This document shows, piece after piece, positions 15,150 to 22,349 of a stretch of 33,091 nt of DNA (within the stretch, counting starts at the first letter, position 1; every line of letters starts with the position of its first letter). The stretch spans positions 1 to 33,091 of the forward strand of contig NZ_BDCC01000088.1 in assembly GCF_001613305.1 (NCBI RefSeq), written 5' to 3'. Source of the DNA: Nocardia vaccinii NBRC 15922. Lineage in GTDB: Bacteria; Actinomycetota; Actinomycetes; Mycobacteriales; Mycobacteriaceae. A program made the position numbers and the translations under genes. Below the pieces are notes generated by a model. The model did not search any database. It was not told the DNA's origin and saw nothing but the letters and a program-made list of their open reading frames with translations.

Positions 15150-16250
15150 TCAGAGTGCTTCGGCTTCGATGGTCGACAACGCCCCGACGGCCGGTGGCGT
15201 GATGGTGACGATGCGTAGCCCTGCCGCGTGCAGGAGGTGTTCGAATTCGTGCTGGGTGCGTTCGCGGCCGGTGACGATGGACAGCATCACGATGTCCAGG
15301 ACCTTGGACTGGTCGGGCTCGTTGCCGGGCGGCACGATCATGTCGTGGATGATCACCCGCCCACCGGGAACCATGGCGCGCCGACAGTTCCGCAAAATCT
15401 CGAGGCAGTGCTCGTCGTCCCAGTTGTGCAGGACGTACTGGAGCACATACACATCCCCGGCAGGCAGCGAGTCGAAGAAGTTGCCGCCCACCGCCTTCCA
15501 GCGGCCCGCATCCTCGAGTTCCCCCAGCCGGTGATTGGTAATGACTTGGGGAAGATCGAACAGCACACCGTGCAGGCCACGGTGTCGTTGCAGGATCATC
15601 AGCAGCAGCGAGCCCTGCCCGCCGCCCACGTCCACCACCGTGCCGGTCTCGGGTAGCCGGCATTCCCGGGCGAAGTTCGCGCTCTCGATCACCGAGTACT
15701 GCCCCATGCCGGTGTGGAACTCCGCGCCCTCGGTGGGGTGTGAGGCGAAGTAGTCGAACAACGGCTCACCGAACACATGATTCACCGCGGGCACGCCGGT
15801 CGTCACCGCGTGCAGCAGTTCACCACCCGCGCGGTAAATGGCCGGGGTCGTGGCCGCCAGAACACCCTCGCGGACCGAGAACCTCGCATCCGAACGCAGC
15901 GACGCCCCCCGTTCCATCAACACGAAAACCCCAGAATCGGTTTCCCGGAAGATGCCTCGGGTGGCCAACAGCCGCAGCACCCGATACAACGCGTGCTCAT
16001 CCGCGCTGACACGCTCAGCCAGATCCCGGACGTGCACGGGCCCATCCGCCAACAGATCTGCCACACCGAGTTGGGCCACCACGCGCAGGCAGCAGGCGCA
16101 GATGTAACCGTTCGCCTCGGCGGTGAGGAAACTGGCCGACTCCCTGTCCTTCGCCATCTCCTCGACCAACGCTTCCCGCATCCCCGGCGTAGGAGTCGAA
16201 TAGTGCAGCGCCCCTTGCGAGCGCCGACCCGAAAAGATACCCATACCCAT
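15150..16250 (-). CDS. SAM-dependent O-methyltransferase (plant-type/antibiotic family)
   Basis: A 366-residue methyltransferase of the family used in aromatic polyketide and other natural-product pathways. An N-terminal winged-helix dimerisation domain (VAQLGVADLLADGP, LYRVLRLLATRGIF) is followed by the Rossmann domain with the SAM-binding motif VVDVGGGQGS at about 205-214. The catalytic-histidine region is HNWDDEHCLEIL, followed by VIIHDMIVPP. GGGAGG lies 6 nt before ATG 16250. It is the first large gene of the leftward cluster, 42 bp before the P450. It probably methylates a hydroxyl (or thiol) of the cluster product; the acceptor is unknown. Confidence 0.92.
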   Translation of the reverse strand: MGMGIFSGRRSQGALHYSTPTPGMREALVEEMAKDRESASFLTAEANGYICACCLRVVAQLGVADLLADGPVHVRDLAERVSADEHALYRVLRLLATRGIFRETDSGVFVLMERGASLRSDARFSVREGVLAATTPAIYRAGGELLHAVTTGVPAVNHVFGEPLFDYFASHPTEGAEFHTGMGQYSVIESANFARECRLPETGTVVDVGGGQGSLLLMILQRHRGLHGVLFDLPQVITNHRLGELEDAGRWKAVGGNFFDSLPAGDVYVLQYVLHNWDDEHCLEILRNCRRAMVPGGRVIIHDMIVPPGNEPDQSKVLDIVMLSIVTGRERTQHEFEHLLHAAGLRIVTITPPAVGALSTIEAEAL

Positions 16251-16367
16251 ATCTATCCTCCCTTTCAGAAAGACATTTGCGCAACGGGGAGACACCCGCG
16301 CATAGAGCGGGAAATCACCGACAGGAAAAAGCGCATTCAGTTGAATCGGCAGGCGCATCCGGCCCGC

Positions 16368-16556
16368 TCACAGCATGAATAGGCGATGGTAGGGAAGCAG
16401 TTTTAAACCGGCCGCCACTCGATCGTCGACCGTGACCCGAGCCAACCGCTGCCGGATAGCATCGGCAGCGAATTGCTGCTCGGCGCGCGCCTCGGCCCGA
16501 AAATGCTGACTCGGCACGCCCGGAAGCCGAGGTCGACAAACTACATGACGTTCCAC
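16368..16556 (-). CDS. Possible small ORF upstream of the methyltransferase (62 aa)
   Basis: GTG 16556 has GGCGGA 5 nt upstream. The product is basic, with a helical Arg/Ala-rich middle (EARAEQQFAADAIRQRLARV) and a hydrophobic end (LKLLPYHRLFML). Codon use is coding-like in the second half only. It points the same way as the methyltransferase and ends 117 bp before it. It could be a small cluster gene, a precursor peptide or a remnant. Low confidence. Confidence 0.3.
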   Translation of the reverse strand: MERHVVCRPRLPGVPSQHFRAEARAEQQFAADAIRQRLARVTVDDRVAAGLKLLPYHRLFML

Positions 16557-16696
16557 GACCGTCCGCCGCCATTAGGTATCGTGGCCGGTTTCCGATACGG
16601 CCGGTAAATGCATGAAAAGATTAAATTCAGGAAACCGCATATGCTCACAATAAGAAAGAACACTAGTCGAGTTCCAGGACGATACATGCACTCGAA

Positions 16697-16879
16697 TTAT
16701 TTGCCACCCCGAAACATGTGCGCCAGTCTATTGAGAAATTTGGTGATGCGCGAGAAGTCTTGCGTGTTGCGCAGGTAAAGACGCTCGTAGAGCGCCGACA
16801 GCTCCTGCAGGTTTTTGCGGCCGCCAGACGGCTCACCGTAGGCTTGTGCGGCGCAGGTGCCAACATTGTTTGCCTCCAA
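16697..16879 (-). pseudogene. Fragment of a second thioredoxin-DinB gene
   Basis: About 33 residues (coding positions ~16843-16745) match the DinB part of the fusion protein at 12145-13635: ELSALYERLYLRNTQDFSRI here against ELLALYERLHLRNTQDFSHI there, with GEPSG/GEPPG before it. The match continues at DNA level. Beyond it the sequence diverges and stops after RGGK. It is therefore a decayed paralogue or a broken duplication copy, not an intact gene. The surrounding DNA (16.56-16.70 kb) is markedly AT-richer than its neighbours, consistent with a recombination scar. Confidence 0.8.
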
Positions 16880-17160
16880 CAGGTTTCATCGATCGAGCCG
16901 CCCGAAGCTGGGCGTTACACACACCGCAGTCGAACACGCGCGACCCGAACACCCTTTCCATCGTTGATCCTTTGCCCCGTACTGGGGTGCGGCGCGGAAC
17001 GGGCCGCCGGTTCAAGGCTAGGAACTGTCAGCGGCACCAGTCCACAACATTGCACAACATTGCTCAACACCACTTATCAGGTGACATGCGGAGCACAGCC
17101 ATGCGATCCTGGAGATCGTGCGAGAAAACTCGTGCAACGTTCTAGACAGGGAGCAGCATC
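16880..17160. promoter_or_regulatory. Upstream region with tandem CACAACATTG repeats
   Basis: No gene is seen in this 281-bp gap. CACAACATTG occurs twice in direct tandem (17043-17052, 17053-17062), followed by a related CTCAACACCA (17063-17072), about 90-120 bp before the first gene of the DUF6879/XRE unit. Its 10-bp period would place sites on one face of the helix. It is a plausible operator for the XRE protein encoded downstream. Confidence 0.4.
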
Positions 17161-17490
17161 ATGCGCCTATGGTTCCTCGGCAAGGGCGGTTCGGACGGCG
17201 GAGATTGCCCGACTCTGTATGCCACAGATCAAGACTCGTACCTGGTCCAGGGCTGGCGGACAGGCGAGCCTGAAACCATCGAGATCCCGCACCTACTTCT
17301 CGGCTTCGCTCAAACCGATACGTTCATCGGTGCCGCGATGACCGATACCGGACGGGGTACGTTCACCCTGACTGGCCGACCTGTCAGTGAATCTGAGACG
17401 CTTGCTCAGCTCGATCTGGCGCCCCACGAGACCGCGATCGAGGTTCCGAAGATCAGGAGGACGTTCTACGGTGCTCTACCTACCGGCTGA
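17161..17490 (+). CDS. Unknown small protein of the DUF6879/XRE module (109 aa)
   Basis: Compact protein with MRLWFLGKGGSDGGDCPTLY at its start, then IEIPHLLLGF and DTGRGTFTLTGRPV. I recall this N-terminus from proteins that precede DUF6879-XRE pairs in Nocardia and Streptomyces; function is not known. The sequence suggests an all-beta fold with a conserved Asp/Gly-rich start. AGGGAGCAGC lies just upstream of ATG 17161. It overlaps the DUF6879 gene by 20 bp, so the two are co-translated. Confidence 0.8.
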   Translation: MRLWFLGKGGSDGGDCPTLYATDQDSYLVQGWRTGEPETIEIPHLLLGFAQTDTFIGAAMTDTGRGTFTLTGRPVSESETLAQLDLAPHETAIEVPKIRRTFYGALPTG

Positions 17491-17995
17491 GCCATCGCCC
17501 TGGGTCAATGTGTTCCGCAGCTGCACGCAGGAAGCGTTCCACCTCGAAGTCCGAGACGCCTATATGGTGCCCGCAGAGTCGGAGCGGTTTCGGCGATTCC
17601 TCGAGGGGCAGCCCGCGTTGCCGGACGACGAGTACAAGAACAGCTGGAACGACCTGATCCGGGAGACCACCGGCCGCGGGGTTACGGTGCGCAGGGTTCG
17701 TGTGGTGACGGTTCCGCACACCGACTACCACCGTTGGCTGCTGTCCGTCACCGGCAGTAATACCGCAGCGGGAGAAGACATCCGGTACGTGCCCCGGCAT
17801 CTTGCCGGAGACATACCGCCGGATGATTGGTGGCTCATCGACAACAAACGCGTCGTTTTCAACCTCGTCAATGAGCGTGGCGAGCGGGCGGGCGCGGCGG
17901 AGAGCACCGACCCCGAAATCGCGGGCTATTGCCGGAGTGTGAAACAGCGGTTATGGGCGCTGGCGACGCCATACAACGAGTACGTTACTCAGTGA
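17471..17995 (+). CDS. DUF6879 family protein
   Basis: A 174-residue protein starting at GTG 17471, with AGGAGG 10 nt upstream, inside the end of the preceding gene. Typical features are an early FHLEVRDAY, W-N-D-L-I-R-E-T, VRRVRVVTVPHTDYHRWLL, an IRYVPRHLA segment, DDWWLIDNKRVVFNLV and a C-terminal RLWALATPYNEY. The family is found beside XRE/DUF5753 regulators in actinobacteria and probably works with them; the biochemical role is unknown. Its TGA overlaps the GTG of the next gene as GTGA. Confidence 0.88.
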   Translation: MLYLPAEPSPWVNVFRSCTQEAFHLEVRDAYMVPAESERFRRFLEGQPALPDDEYKNSWNDLIRETTGRGVTVRRVRVVTVPHTDYHRWLLSVTGSNTAAGEDIRYVPRHLAGDIPPDDWWLIDNKRVVFNLVNERGERAGAAESTDPEIAGYCRSVKQRLWALATPYNEYVTQ

Positions 17996-18825
17996 CCAGT
18001 GTTGACGATGCACGCGAAGCTCTCGGAGCTCGGCTCCGGGAGCTTCGCCGTACAGCAGGGCTCACCGGCCGCAAACTAGCTGATCTGTCAGGATGGCACG
18101 ACTCCAAGGTCTCCAAGATCGAATACGGCAGGATCAAACCTTCCGACGCCGACATCAGGGCCTACTGCCTACACTGCCGAGCCGAGGATCAACTGCCGGA
18201 CCTCTTGGCCACACTGCACAACATCGACCTCGCCTATCTCGAATGGCGCAAGATCTTCGGCACTGGACTCAAACGCCGACAACACAAATCGCTCAAACTC
18301 GAGGCCACCGCAGCATTCATCCGGAACTATCAGCCACAGATCATCCCCGGCCTGTTGCAGACCGCCGAATACGCCGAGGCCAAACTGCGACGCGGCATGG
18401 AATTCCACGCCGTACCCGACGATGTCGACGACGCAGTATCCAAACGGATGGATCGCCAGCGCGTGCTCTACCAACGTGACCACCACTTCCACTTCCTCAT
18501 CGCCGAACAAGCGCTCTACACCACCGTCGGCTCCGACGCCACCATGGCCGGACAGCTCGACAGGCTCCACGCTGTCATCGGGATGCCTCGCGTCACCCTC
18601 GGCATCGTGCCAGCCACAGCCGAAGCTCTGGTGGTATCCACCAACTTCGCAATGTTCGACAACCGGCTGGTCATGGTAGAAGGAACAGCCGCGGAGCTGA
18701 CCATCACCCAGCCACGCGAAATAGCGGTCTACAGCCGAGCATTCGATATGCTGACAGCCCAATCTCTAAGCGGCGACCCGGCCCGAATACTGATCCGAAA
18801 AGCTTTGGAAATCAGGGTCCGTTGA
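17992..18825 (+). CDS. XRE-family regulator with DUF5753 domain
   Basis: A 277-residue regulator whose GTG start overlaps the DUF6879 stop (GTGA). The helix-turn-helix spans about residues 10-65 (LRELRRTAGLTGRKLADLSG, then SKVSKIEYGRIKPS). The DUF5753 domain fills the rest (RNYQPQIIPGLLQTAEYAEA, RMDRQRVL, LIAEQALYTTVG, RVTLGIVPATAE). The tandem repeats before the first gene are a candidate binding site. Together with the 109-aa and DUF6879 genes it forms a three-gene module. The stop overlaps a micro-ORF. Confidence 0.92.
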   Translation: MTSVDDAREALGARLRELRRTAGLTGRKLADLSGWHDSKVSKIEYGRIKPSDADIRAYCLHCRAEDQLPDLLATLHNIDLAYLEWRKIFGTGLKRRQHKSLKLEATAAFIRNYQPQIIPGLLQTAEYAEAKLRRGMEFHAVPDDVDDAVSKRMDRQRVLYQRDHHFHFLIAEQALYTTVGSDATMAGQLDRLHAVIGMPRVTLGIVPATAEALVVSTNFAMFDNRLVMVEGTAAELTITQPREIAVYSRAFDMLTAQSLSGDPARILIRKALEIRVR

Positions 18826-18899
18826 CACCTGAGACGCAGTCCCAACTCGAAGATGTTGCCGAACTGCGCCACGTCATCACCAGCGGGACGAAGTCATGA
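18822..18899 (+). CDS. Micro-ORF coupled on both sides (25 aa)
   Basis: TTG 18822 overlaps the XRE stop (TTGA), and the ORF ends with TGA overlapping the ATG of the kinase gene (ATGA). The peptide is polar and helix-like (QLEDVAELRHVIT). The double overlap fills the gap exactly, which is what translational coupling would need. It could be a coupling device with no stable product, or a small protein. It could also arise by chance, since overlaps of 4 bp are common here. Confidence 0.35.
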   Translation: MTPETQSQLEDVAELRHVITSGTKS

Positions 18900-19780
18900 A
18901 CCAGGCTCGTCAATCAGCAGATGCGCTCGCCAGGGCCGCCGTACTCAGTGGTGTTGATGCCACGGACGCTGTTTCGATCCGGAACGGCTCGAATGCCATC
19001 TACGAACTGCGTGGTGGGATCGTGGCCAGGATCGGGAAGCCCGGCAGTACCACAGCAGCAGAGCGAGAGCTACGAGTTTCCCAGTGGCTCAACGAGTCTG
19101 GGATCCCCACCGTCGAAGCTGTTCCCTCAGTTCCTCAGCCGGTCGTGGTTGACGACCGACCGGTGACATGGTGGCGGTTGATCCCCGAACATCGGGCATC
19201 GACCCCTGCAGAGCTGGGCGCGGTGCTGCGGGCGCTGCATGCGTTGCCGCCGCCGACCGAGTTCGAGCTGCCGAATTACGATCCCTTCGTTGGGCTTTCC
19301 GAGCGCATCGCCTCGGCGGTGGCAGTGACCGAAGACGACCGCTCATGGCTCACCGAGCATTACGGCAGTCTCGAGAAGCAATACCGCGAGTTGCCCGATG
19401 CAGAGTCGCTTGGTGTCATTCACGGGGATGCGTGGCAAGGCAACGTGGTGGTCCCTTCTTCTGGAGTACCGATGTTGCTCGACCTGGACAAGGTTTCGCG
19501 CGGTCGACCCGAATGGGACCTCGTCCAGTTTGCTGTCGACTTCGCGGACTTCAGCCGGGTAGGCGAGAAGGACTACGACGCCTTCGTATCGGCGTACGGC
19601 GGATACGACGTCACGGATTGGCACGGATTCCGCCTGTTCGCGGATATACAAGAACTTCGTTGGGTCGGATTTTCGCTCAGCTTGGCAGCTGGAAATGCAA
19701 GAGCGGCTTCGGAGGCTCAGCATAGGATCGCATGTATTCGGAGGCTGGTGGATAAACCGTGGAGGTGGGCCGCATTGTGA
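18896..19780 (+). CDS. APH-family phosphotransferase
   Basis: A 294-residue kinase-like protein of the aminoglycoside/choline phosphotransferase family. Motifs: an N-terminal nucleotide-loop region (IRNGSNAIYELRGGIVARIG), the catalytic-loop Brenner motif HGDAWQGN at 176-183 (D178, N183), and the metal-binding LDLDKV at 195-200. These enzymes phosphorylate a small-molecule hydroxyl using ATP. The substrate is unknown. Many such genes give aminoglycoside or macrolide resistance, but the family also has metabolic members. It is cotranscribed with the DUF6879/XRE unit via the coupled micro-ORF. Confidence 0.88.
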   Translation: MNQARQSADALARAAVLSGVDATDAVSIRNGSNAIYELRGGIVARIGKPGSTTAAERELRVSQWLNESGIPTVEAVPSVPQPVVVDDRPVTWWRLIPEHRASTPAELGAVLRALHALPPPTEFELPNYDPFVGLSERIASAVAVTEDDRSWLTEHYGSLEKQYRELPDAESLGVIHGDAWQGNVVVPSSGVPMLLDLDKVSRGRPEWDLVQFAVDFADFSRVGEKDYDAFVSAYGGYDVTDWHGFRLFADIQELRWVGFSLSLAAGNARAASEAQHRIACIRRLVDKPWRWAAL

Positions 19781-19915
19781 CAACTCCAGAAGCAGTTCCC
19801 CGGTGGTAACCCCGGTAAGGGTTGGTCCCCCGAGAGCGCAGATGGGCAGTGCGCAACGTGGCCCCTCATGCTCAAAATGCGCACAAACGTCCAAAACTCA
19901 TGGACAGGAGCGCCC

Positions 19916-20395
19916 GTGAACATCACTCCCCTCCGCGTCGAACACATCGACAAAGTTCATGACCTCATGGAGCTCGGTGAACCTTTCATCCGTGTCCGCG
20001 GACTGTCCGACTACTGGCTCTACGCCGAACTGTTCTCTTCGACGTGCCCGGTCATGATCGACGAGGACGACATGCTCACCGGGGCGGTGATCGCGTTCCG
20101 CAGCCAGGACAACCCGGCCGAGGTCTACATCCAGGACGTCATGGTCCATCCAGGCCATCGGCAGCAAGGCATCGCTCGCGCCTTACTGCACAGCGTGCGC
20201 ATCCAAGCCGAAAGATGGAGCTGCACAAGAATTTACTTGACGTCCGAGCCGGAAAATCAAGCGGCACACTCCGCTTGGATCGCACTCGGCTACATCAATA
20301 TCCCCGGTGACCACCAGATCGACGGCATTTCGGTCATCACCGACTACAAAGGACCTGGTCGCAGCCGCGCGGTCTACGAATTCAACTTGGACTGA
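19916..20395 (+). CDS. GNAT-family N-acetyltransferase
   Basis: A 159-residue GNAT protein. GTG 19916 has AGGAG 5 nt upstream; a longer in-frame start at ATG 19868 has none. The acetyl-CoA-binding motif A is VHPGHRQQGIARALL (Q-x-x-G-x-A type), preceded by a beta strand (AEVYIQDVMV) and followed by IYLTSEPENQAAHSAWIALG, the usual motif B. It should acetylate a small molecule or a protein N-terminus; the acceptor cannot be told. It lies 135 bp after the kinase gene and ends 34 bp from the convergent hydrolase gene. Confidence 0.88.
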   Translation: MNITPLRVEHIDKVHDLMELGEPFIRVRGLSDYWLYAELFSSTCPVMIDEDDMLTGAVIAFRSQDNPAEVYIQDVMVHPGHRQQGIARALLHSVRIQAERWSCTRIYLTSEPENQAAHSAWIALGYINIPGDHQIDGISVITDYKGPGRSRAVYEFNLD

Positions 20396-20429
20396 CAGCC
20401 TTGACCGGAGGCAGGCCAGGTCGCTGGGG

Positions 20430-21221
20430 TCATGACACCGGGCGCGGGCGCCCGGCCAGCCAATTCACCGTCACGGAGATCGCTTCGTTTTCGCGTTCAC
20501 GCGAATCGAAGCCGTGGTCCGAGCCGACCACCGTATGCAGCACCGTGTCCGGCCGAACTGCCACGGCTTCGGCAGCTATCGGGTACGACACTGCGGTGTC
20601 CTGATCACCGTGCACGATCAGCGCGGGCACCTCGGCAGCCAGGAACTCCTCCAGGGGCTGGTACCTGGCGAACTCGTCGAACAGCACTCTGCCCAGCTCG
20701 AACTGGCCATCGACAAGCAGAAACCCTCTGTTATGCAACGTTTCCTGCTGTGTAGTCCCGAAATTTCCTATCCCCCAGGCGAGTTCGGGTTCCAGGAACG
20801 TGTGCCGCAGATCGAGCACGGGGTTCCACAGCACCAGCCGGTCCACGATCTCTCCCAGCCACGGCAGGGACAGCAGTGTGGACACTGCGCCGAAGCTGGC
20901 CGCGACGATCGAGACCGGCCCGGGTAACCGTCTGTGCACCCATTCGATCACGGCCTGCAGGTCCAGGCATTCCCCGGCGATCGTCATGCCCCGCTGGGTT
21001 CCCCCGCTGTCACCGTGCCCGCGGAACGAGAACCGCACTACCTCGAATCCCGCGCCGGCCAGCTGCTGCGCGAGCCGCACGAACATGCCGCCGCCCTCGT
21101 CCATGTCCACGGTGAGGCCGTGCACCAACACCACGACACCCCGCCGGACCGGCCCGATCGGCGGATCGACCGCCACCTGCAACGTGATGCCGTCGACCGA
21201 CCTCAGTTCGAACCGTTCCAC
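20430..21221 (-). CDS. Alpha/beta hydrolase (serine hydrolase)
   Basis: A 263-residue alpha/beta-hydrolase. After an oxyanion-type VLVHGLT comes FSFRGHGDSGG, the nucleophile elbow VAASFGAV (S109, with Ala in place of the first Gly of GxSxG), the acid region VHGDQDTAV, and the histidine in VGSDHGF. These give a full Ser-Asp-His triad. GTG 21221 has GGGAG 7 nt upstream. The family cleaves esters, thioesters or amides; it resembles lysophospholipase/esterase-like members. It has no obvious partner here. Confidence 0.88.
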   Translation of the reverse strand: MERFELRSVDGITLQVAVDPPIGPVRRGVVVLVHGLTVDMDEGGGMFVRLAQQLAGAGFEVVRFSFRGHGDSGGTQRGMTIAGECLDLQAVIEWVHRRLPGPVSIVAASFGAVSTLLSLPWLGEIVDRLVLWNPVLDLRHTFLEPELAWGIGNFGTTQQETLHNRGFLLVDGQFELGRVLFDEFARYQPLEEFLAAEVPALIVHGDQDTAVSYPIAAEAVAVRPDTVLHTVVGSDHGFDSRERENEAISVTVNWLAGRPRPVS

Positions 21222-21348
21222 CGATCAGCTCCCGCATCCGAACTCGAATTTTCGACCACGCAGCGTCCATTATTTCGTGCGCCATCGTCAAGCACGTCTC
21301 GAGCCGTCGCCGACGGTGCAACGAAAGTGCGCAATTAACTGGCTGACT

Positions 21349-21798
21349 TCACCGCCAGCCGCGGCGATTCATCCGCTCGAAGTAGGCGTCGTCCGCCGCC
21401 TGGATTTCCTGCTCCGTCATCGCACGAGGAAGTGGACGTTCGCCCTCTGATCGCCCGGTGATCATCCGCCGGGCTTCCTTCATGGTCTCAGCGATACGGG
21501 GATCACCGGTCAGGGGCCGGGCCGCCTTCCGGGCCTGCCGGGCCGCATCAGCCTCGGCGTGCTGGATGGTCTCCAAAAGTACCTGCGCTAAACGCTTCTC
21601 GCCGAGTCCCAGCGCTCGTGTGGTCAACTGAATATCCTGCACGTGACCTTGCGCATCGACGGTGACGCCGAGTTCACCATTGCGCGAGGACGCGCGGACT
21701 CGTATACGGGCGAGAGCGACGTGGACTTCATCCACCTTCCGCTGCATCTCGGCAAGAGCGGCACGTTGCTCGGCTTCGAAGCCACGGAGATCGGCCAT
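21349..21798 (-). CDS. YbaB/EbfC-family protein
   Basis: A 149-residue protein whose first ~95 residues fit the YbaB fold: a long N-terminal helix (EQRAALAEMQRKVDEV), a strand-rich core (GELGVTVDAQGHVQDIQLTT), and an Ala-rich helix after a short loop. YbaB/EbfC proteins bind DNA non-specifically as dimers; in actinobacteria many copies sit in type VII secretion and toxin loci. The C-terminal ~50 residues are a charged tail. Its ATG follows the immunity gene stop by 2 bp, so it is the last gene of the toxin operon. Confidence 0.75.
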   Translation of the reverse strand: MADLRGFEAEQRAALAEMQRKVDEVHVALARIRVRASSRNGELGVTVDAQGHVQDIQLTTRALGLGEKRLAQVLLETIQHAEADAARQARKAARPLTGDPRIAETMKEARRMITGRSEGERPLPRAMTEQEIQAADDAYFERMNRRGWR

Positions 21799-21800
21799 CG

Positions 21801-22349
21801 CTACAGCTTGCCCTCGGCCCGCATCTGGGCCCGTTTTCGCTCGATCTCGACATCCAGCCTCTGATTTTCCTCGCGAATGGAGCGACTTCTTTCGAAACTA
21901 TCCCACAGCCACTGACCGAAAGAGTCAGCAAGCTTCTGCACTTCCGGATGACCTTCTTGATAGAGGAAAACACCAGGCGACTGGCGTTCGAGGAAATACA
22001 CAATGTACCCCTGATGATGCCCGAAAAAGAATCTGTCCTCAACAGTGAGGTTCTCTTCTTCATCTCGGGAGATGTCCTCGGCGACCTCGCGAGCCTCCAG
22101 GCACGCCGGAAACGGTATCGCCCGGCCCTGGAACAGGGTGCCCGGATTCCTCCCCATAACCTGGAGGAAGGCGAGGTAGTCGTCGGGGAGGGTGAACTCT
22201 GCTGCCGCGGTTATCTCGGCGATCTCGGTCGGGGTGCATCCGGTGATGTCCGACGGAGTGCAGTACCCCGACTCGACCATGGCAGCCGCGAGTCGCTCCA
22301 TCTCCTGCAGGCCGTGGGCTGTCGCCTCAGGGGTTGGTGTAGGTGACAT
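21801..22349 (-). CDS. SMI1/KNR4 (SUKH) family immunity protein
   Basis: A 182-residue protein with the SUKH pattern: a start such as GCTPTEIAEITAAAEFTLPDDYLAFL, then an MGRNPGTLFQG strand/turn, and a later VEDRFFFGHHQGYIVYFL followed by PGVFLYQEGHP. SUKH proteins are immunity proteins for polymorphic toxins, including nucleases and deaminases. It overlaps the end of the toxin gene by 23 bp, the expected position for a cognate antidote. It should bind and block the deaminase toxin in the cytoplasm. A charged helix closes the protein. No direct test of the pairing is possible from sequence. Confidence 0.85.
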   Translation of the reverse strand: MSPTPTPEATAHGLQEMERLAAAMVESGYCTPSDITGCTPTEIAEITAAAEFTLPDDYLAFLQVMGRNPGTLFQGRAIPFPACLEAREVAEDISRDEEENLTVEDRFFFGHHQGYIVYFLERQSPGVFLYQEGHPEVQKLADSFGQWLWDSFERSRSIREENQRLDVEIERKRAQMRAEGKL

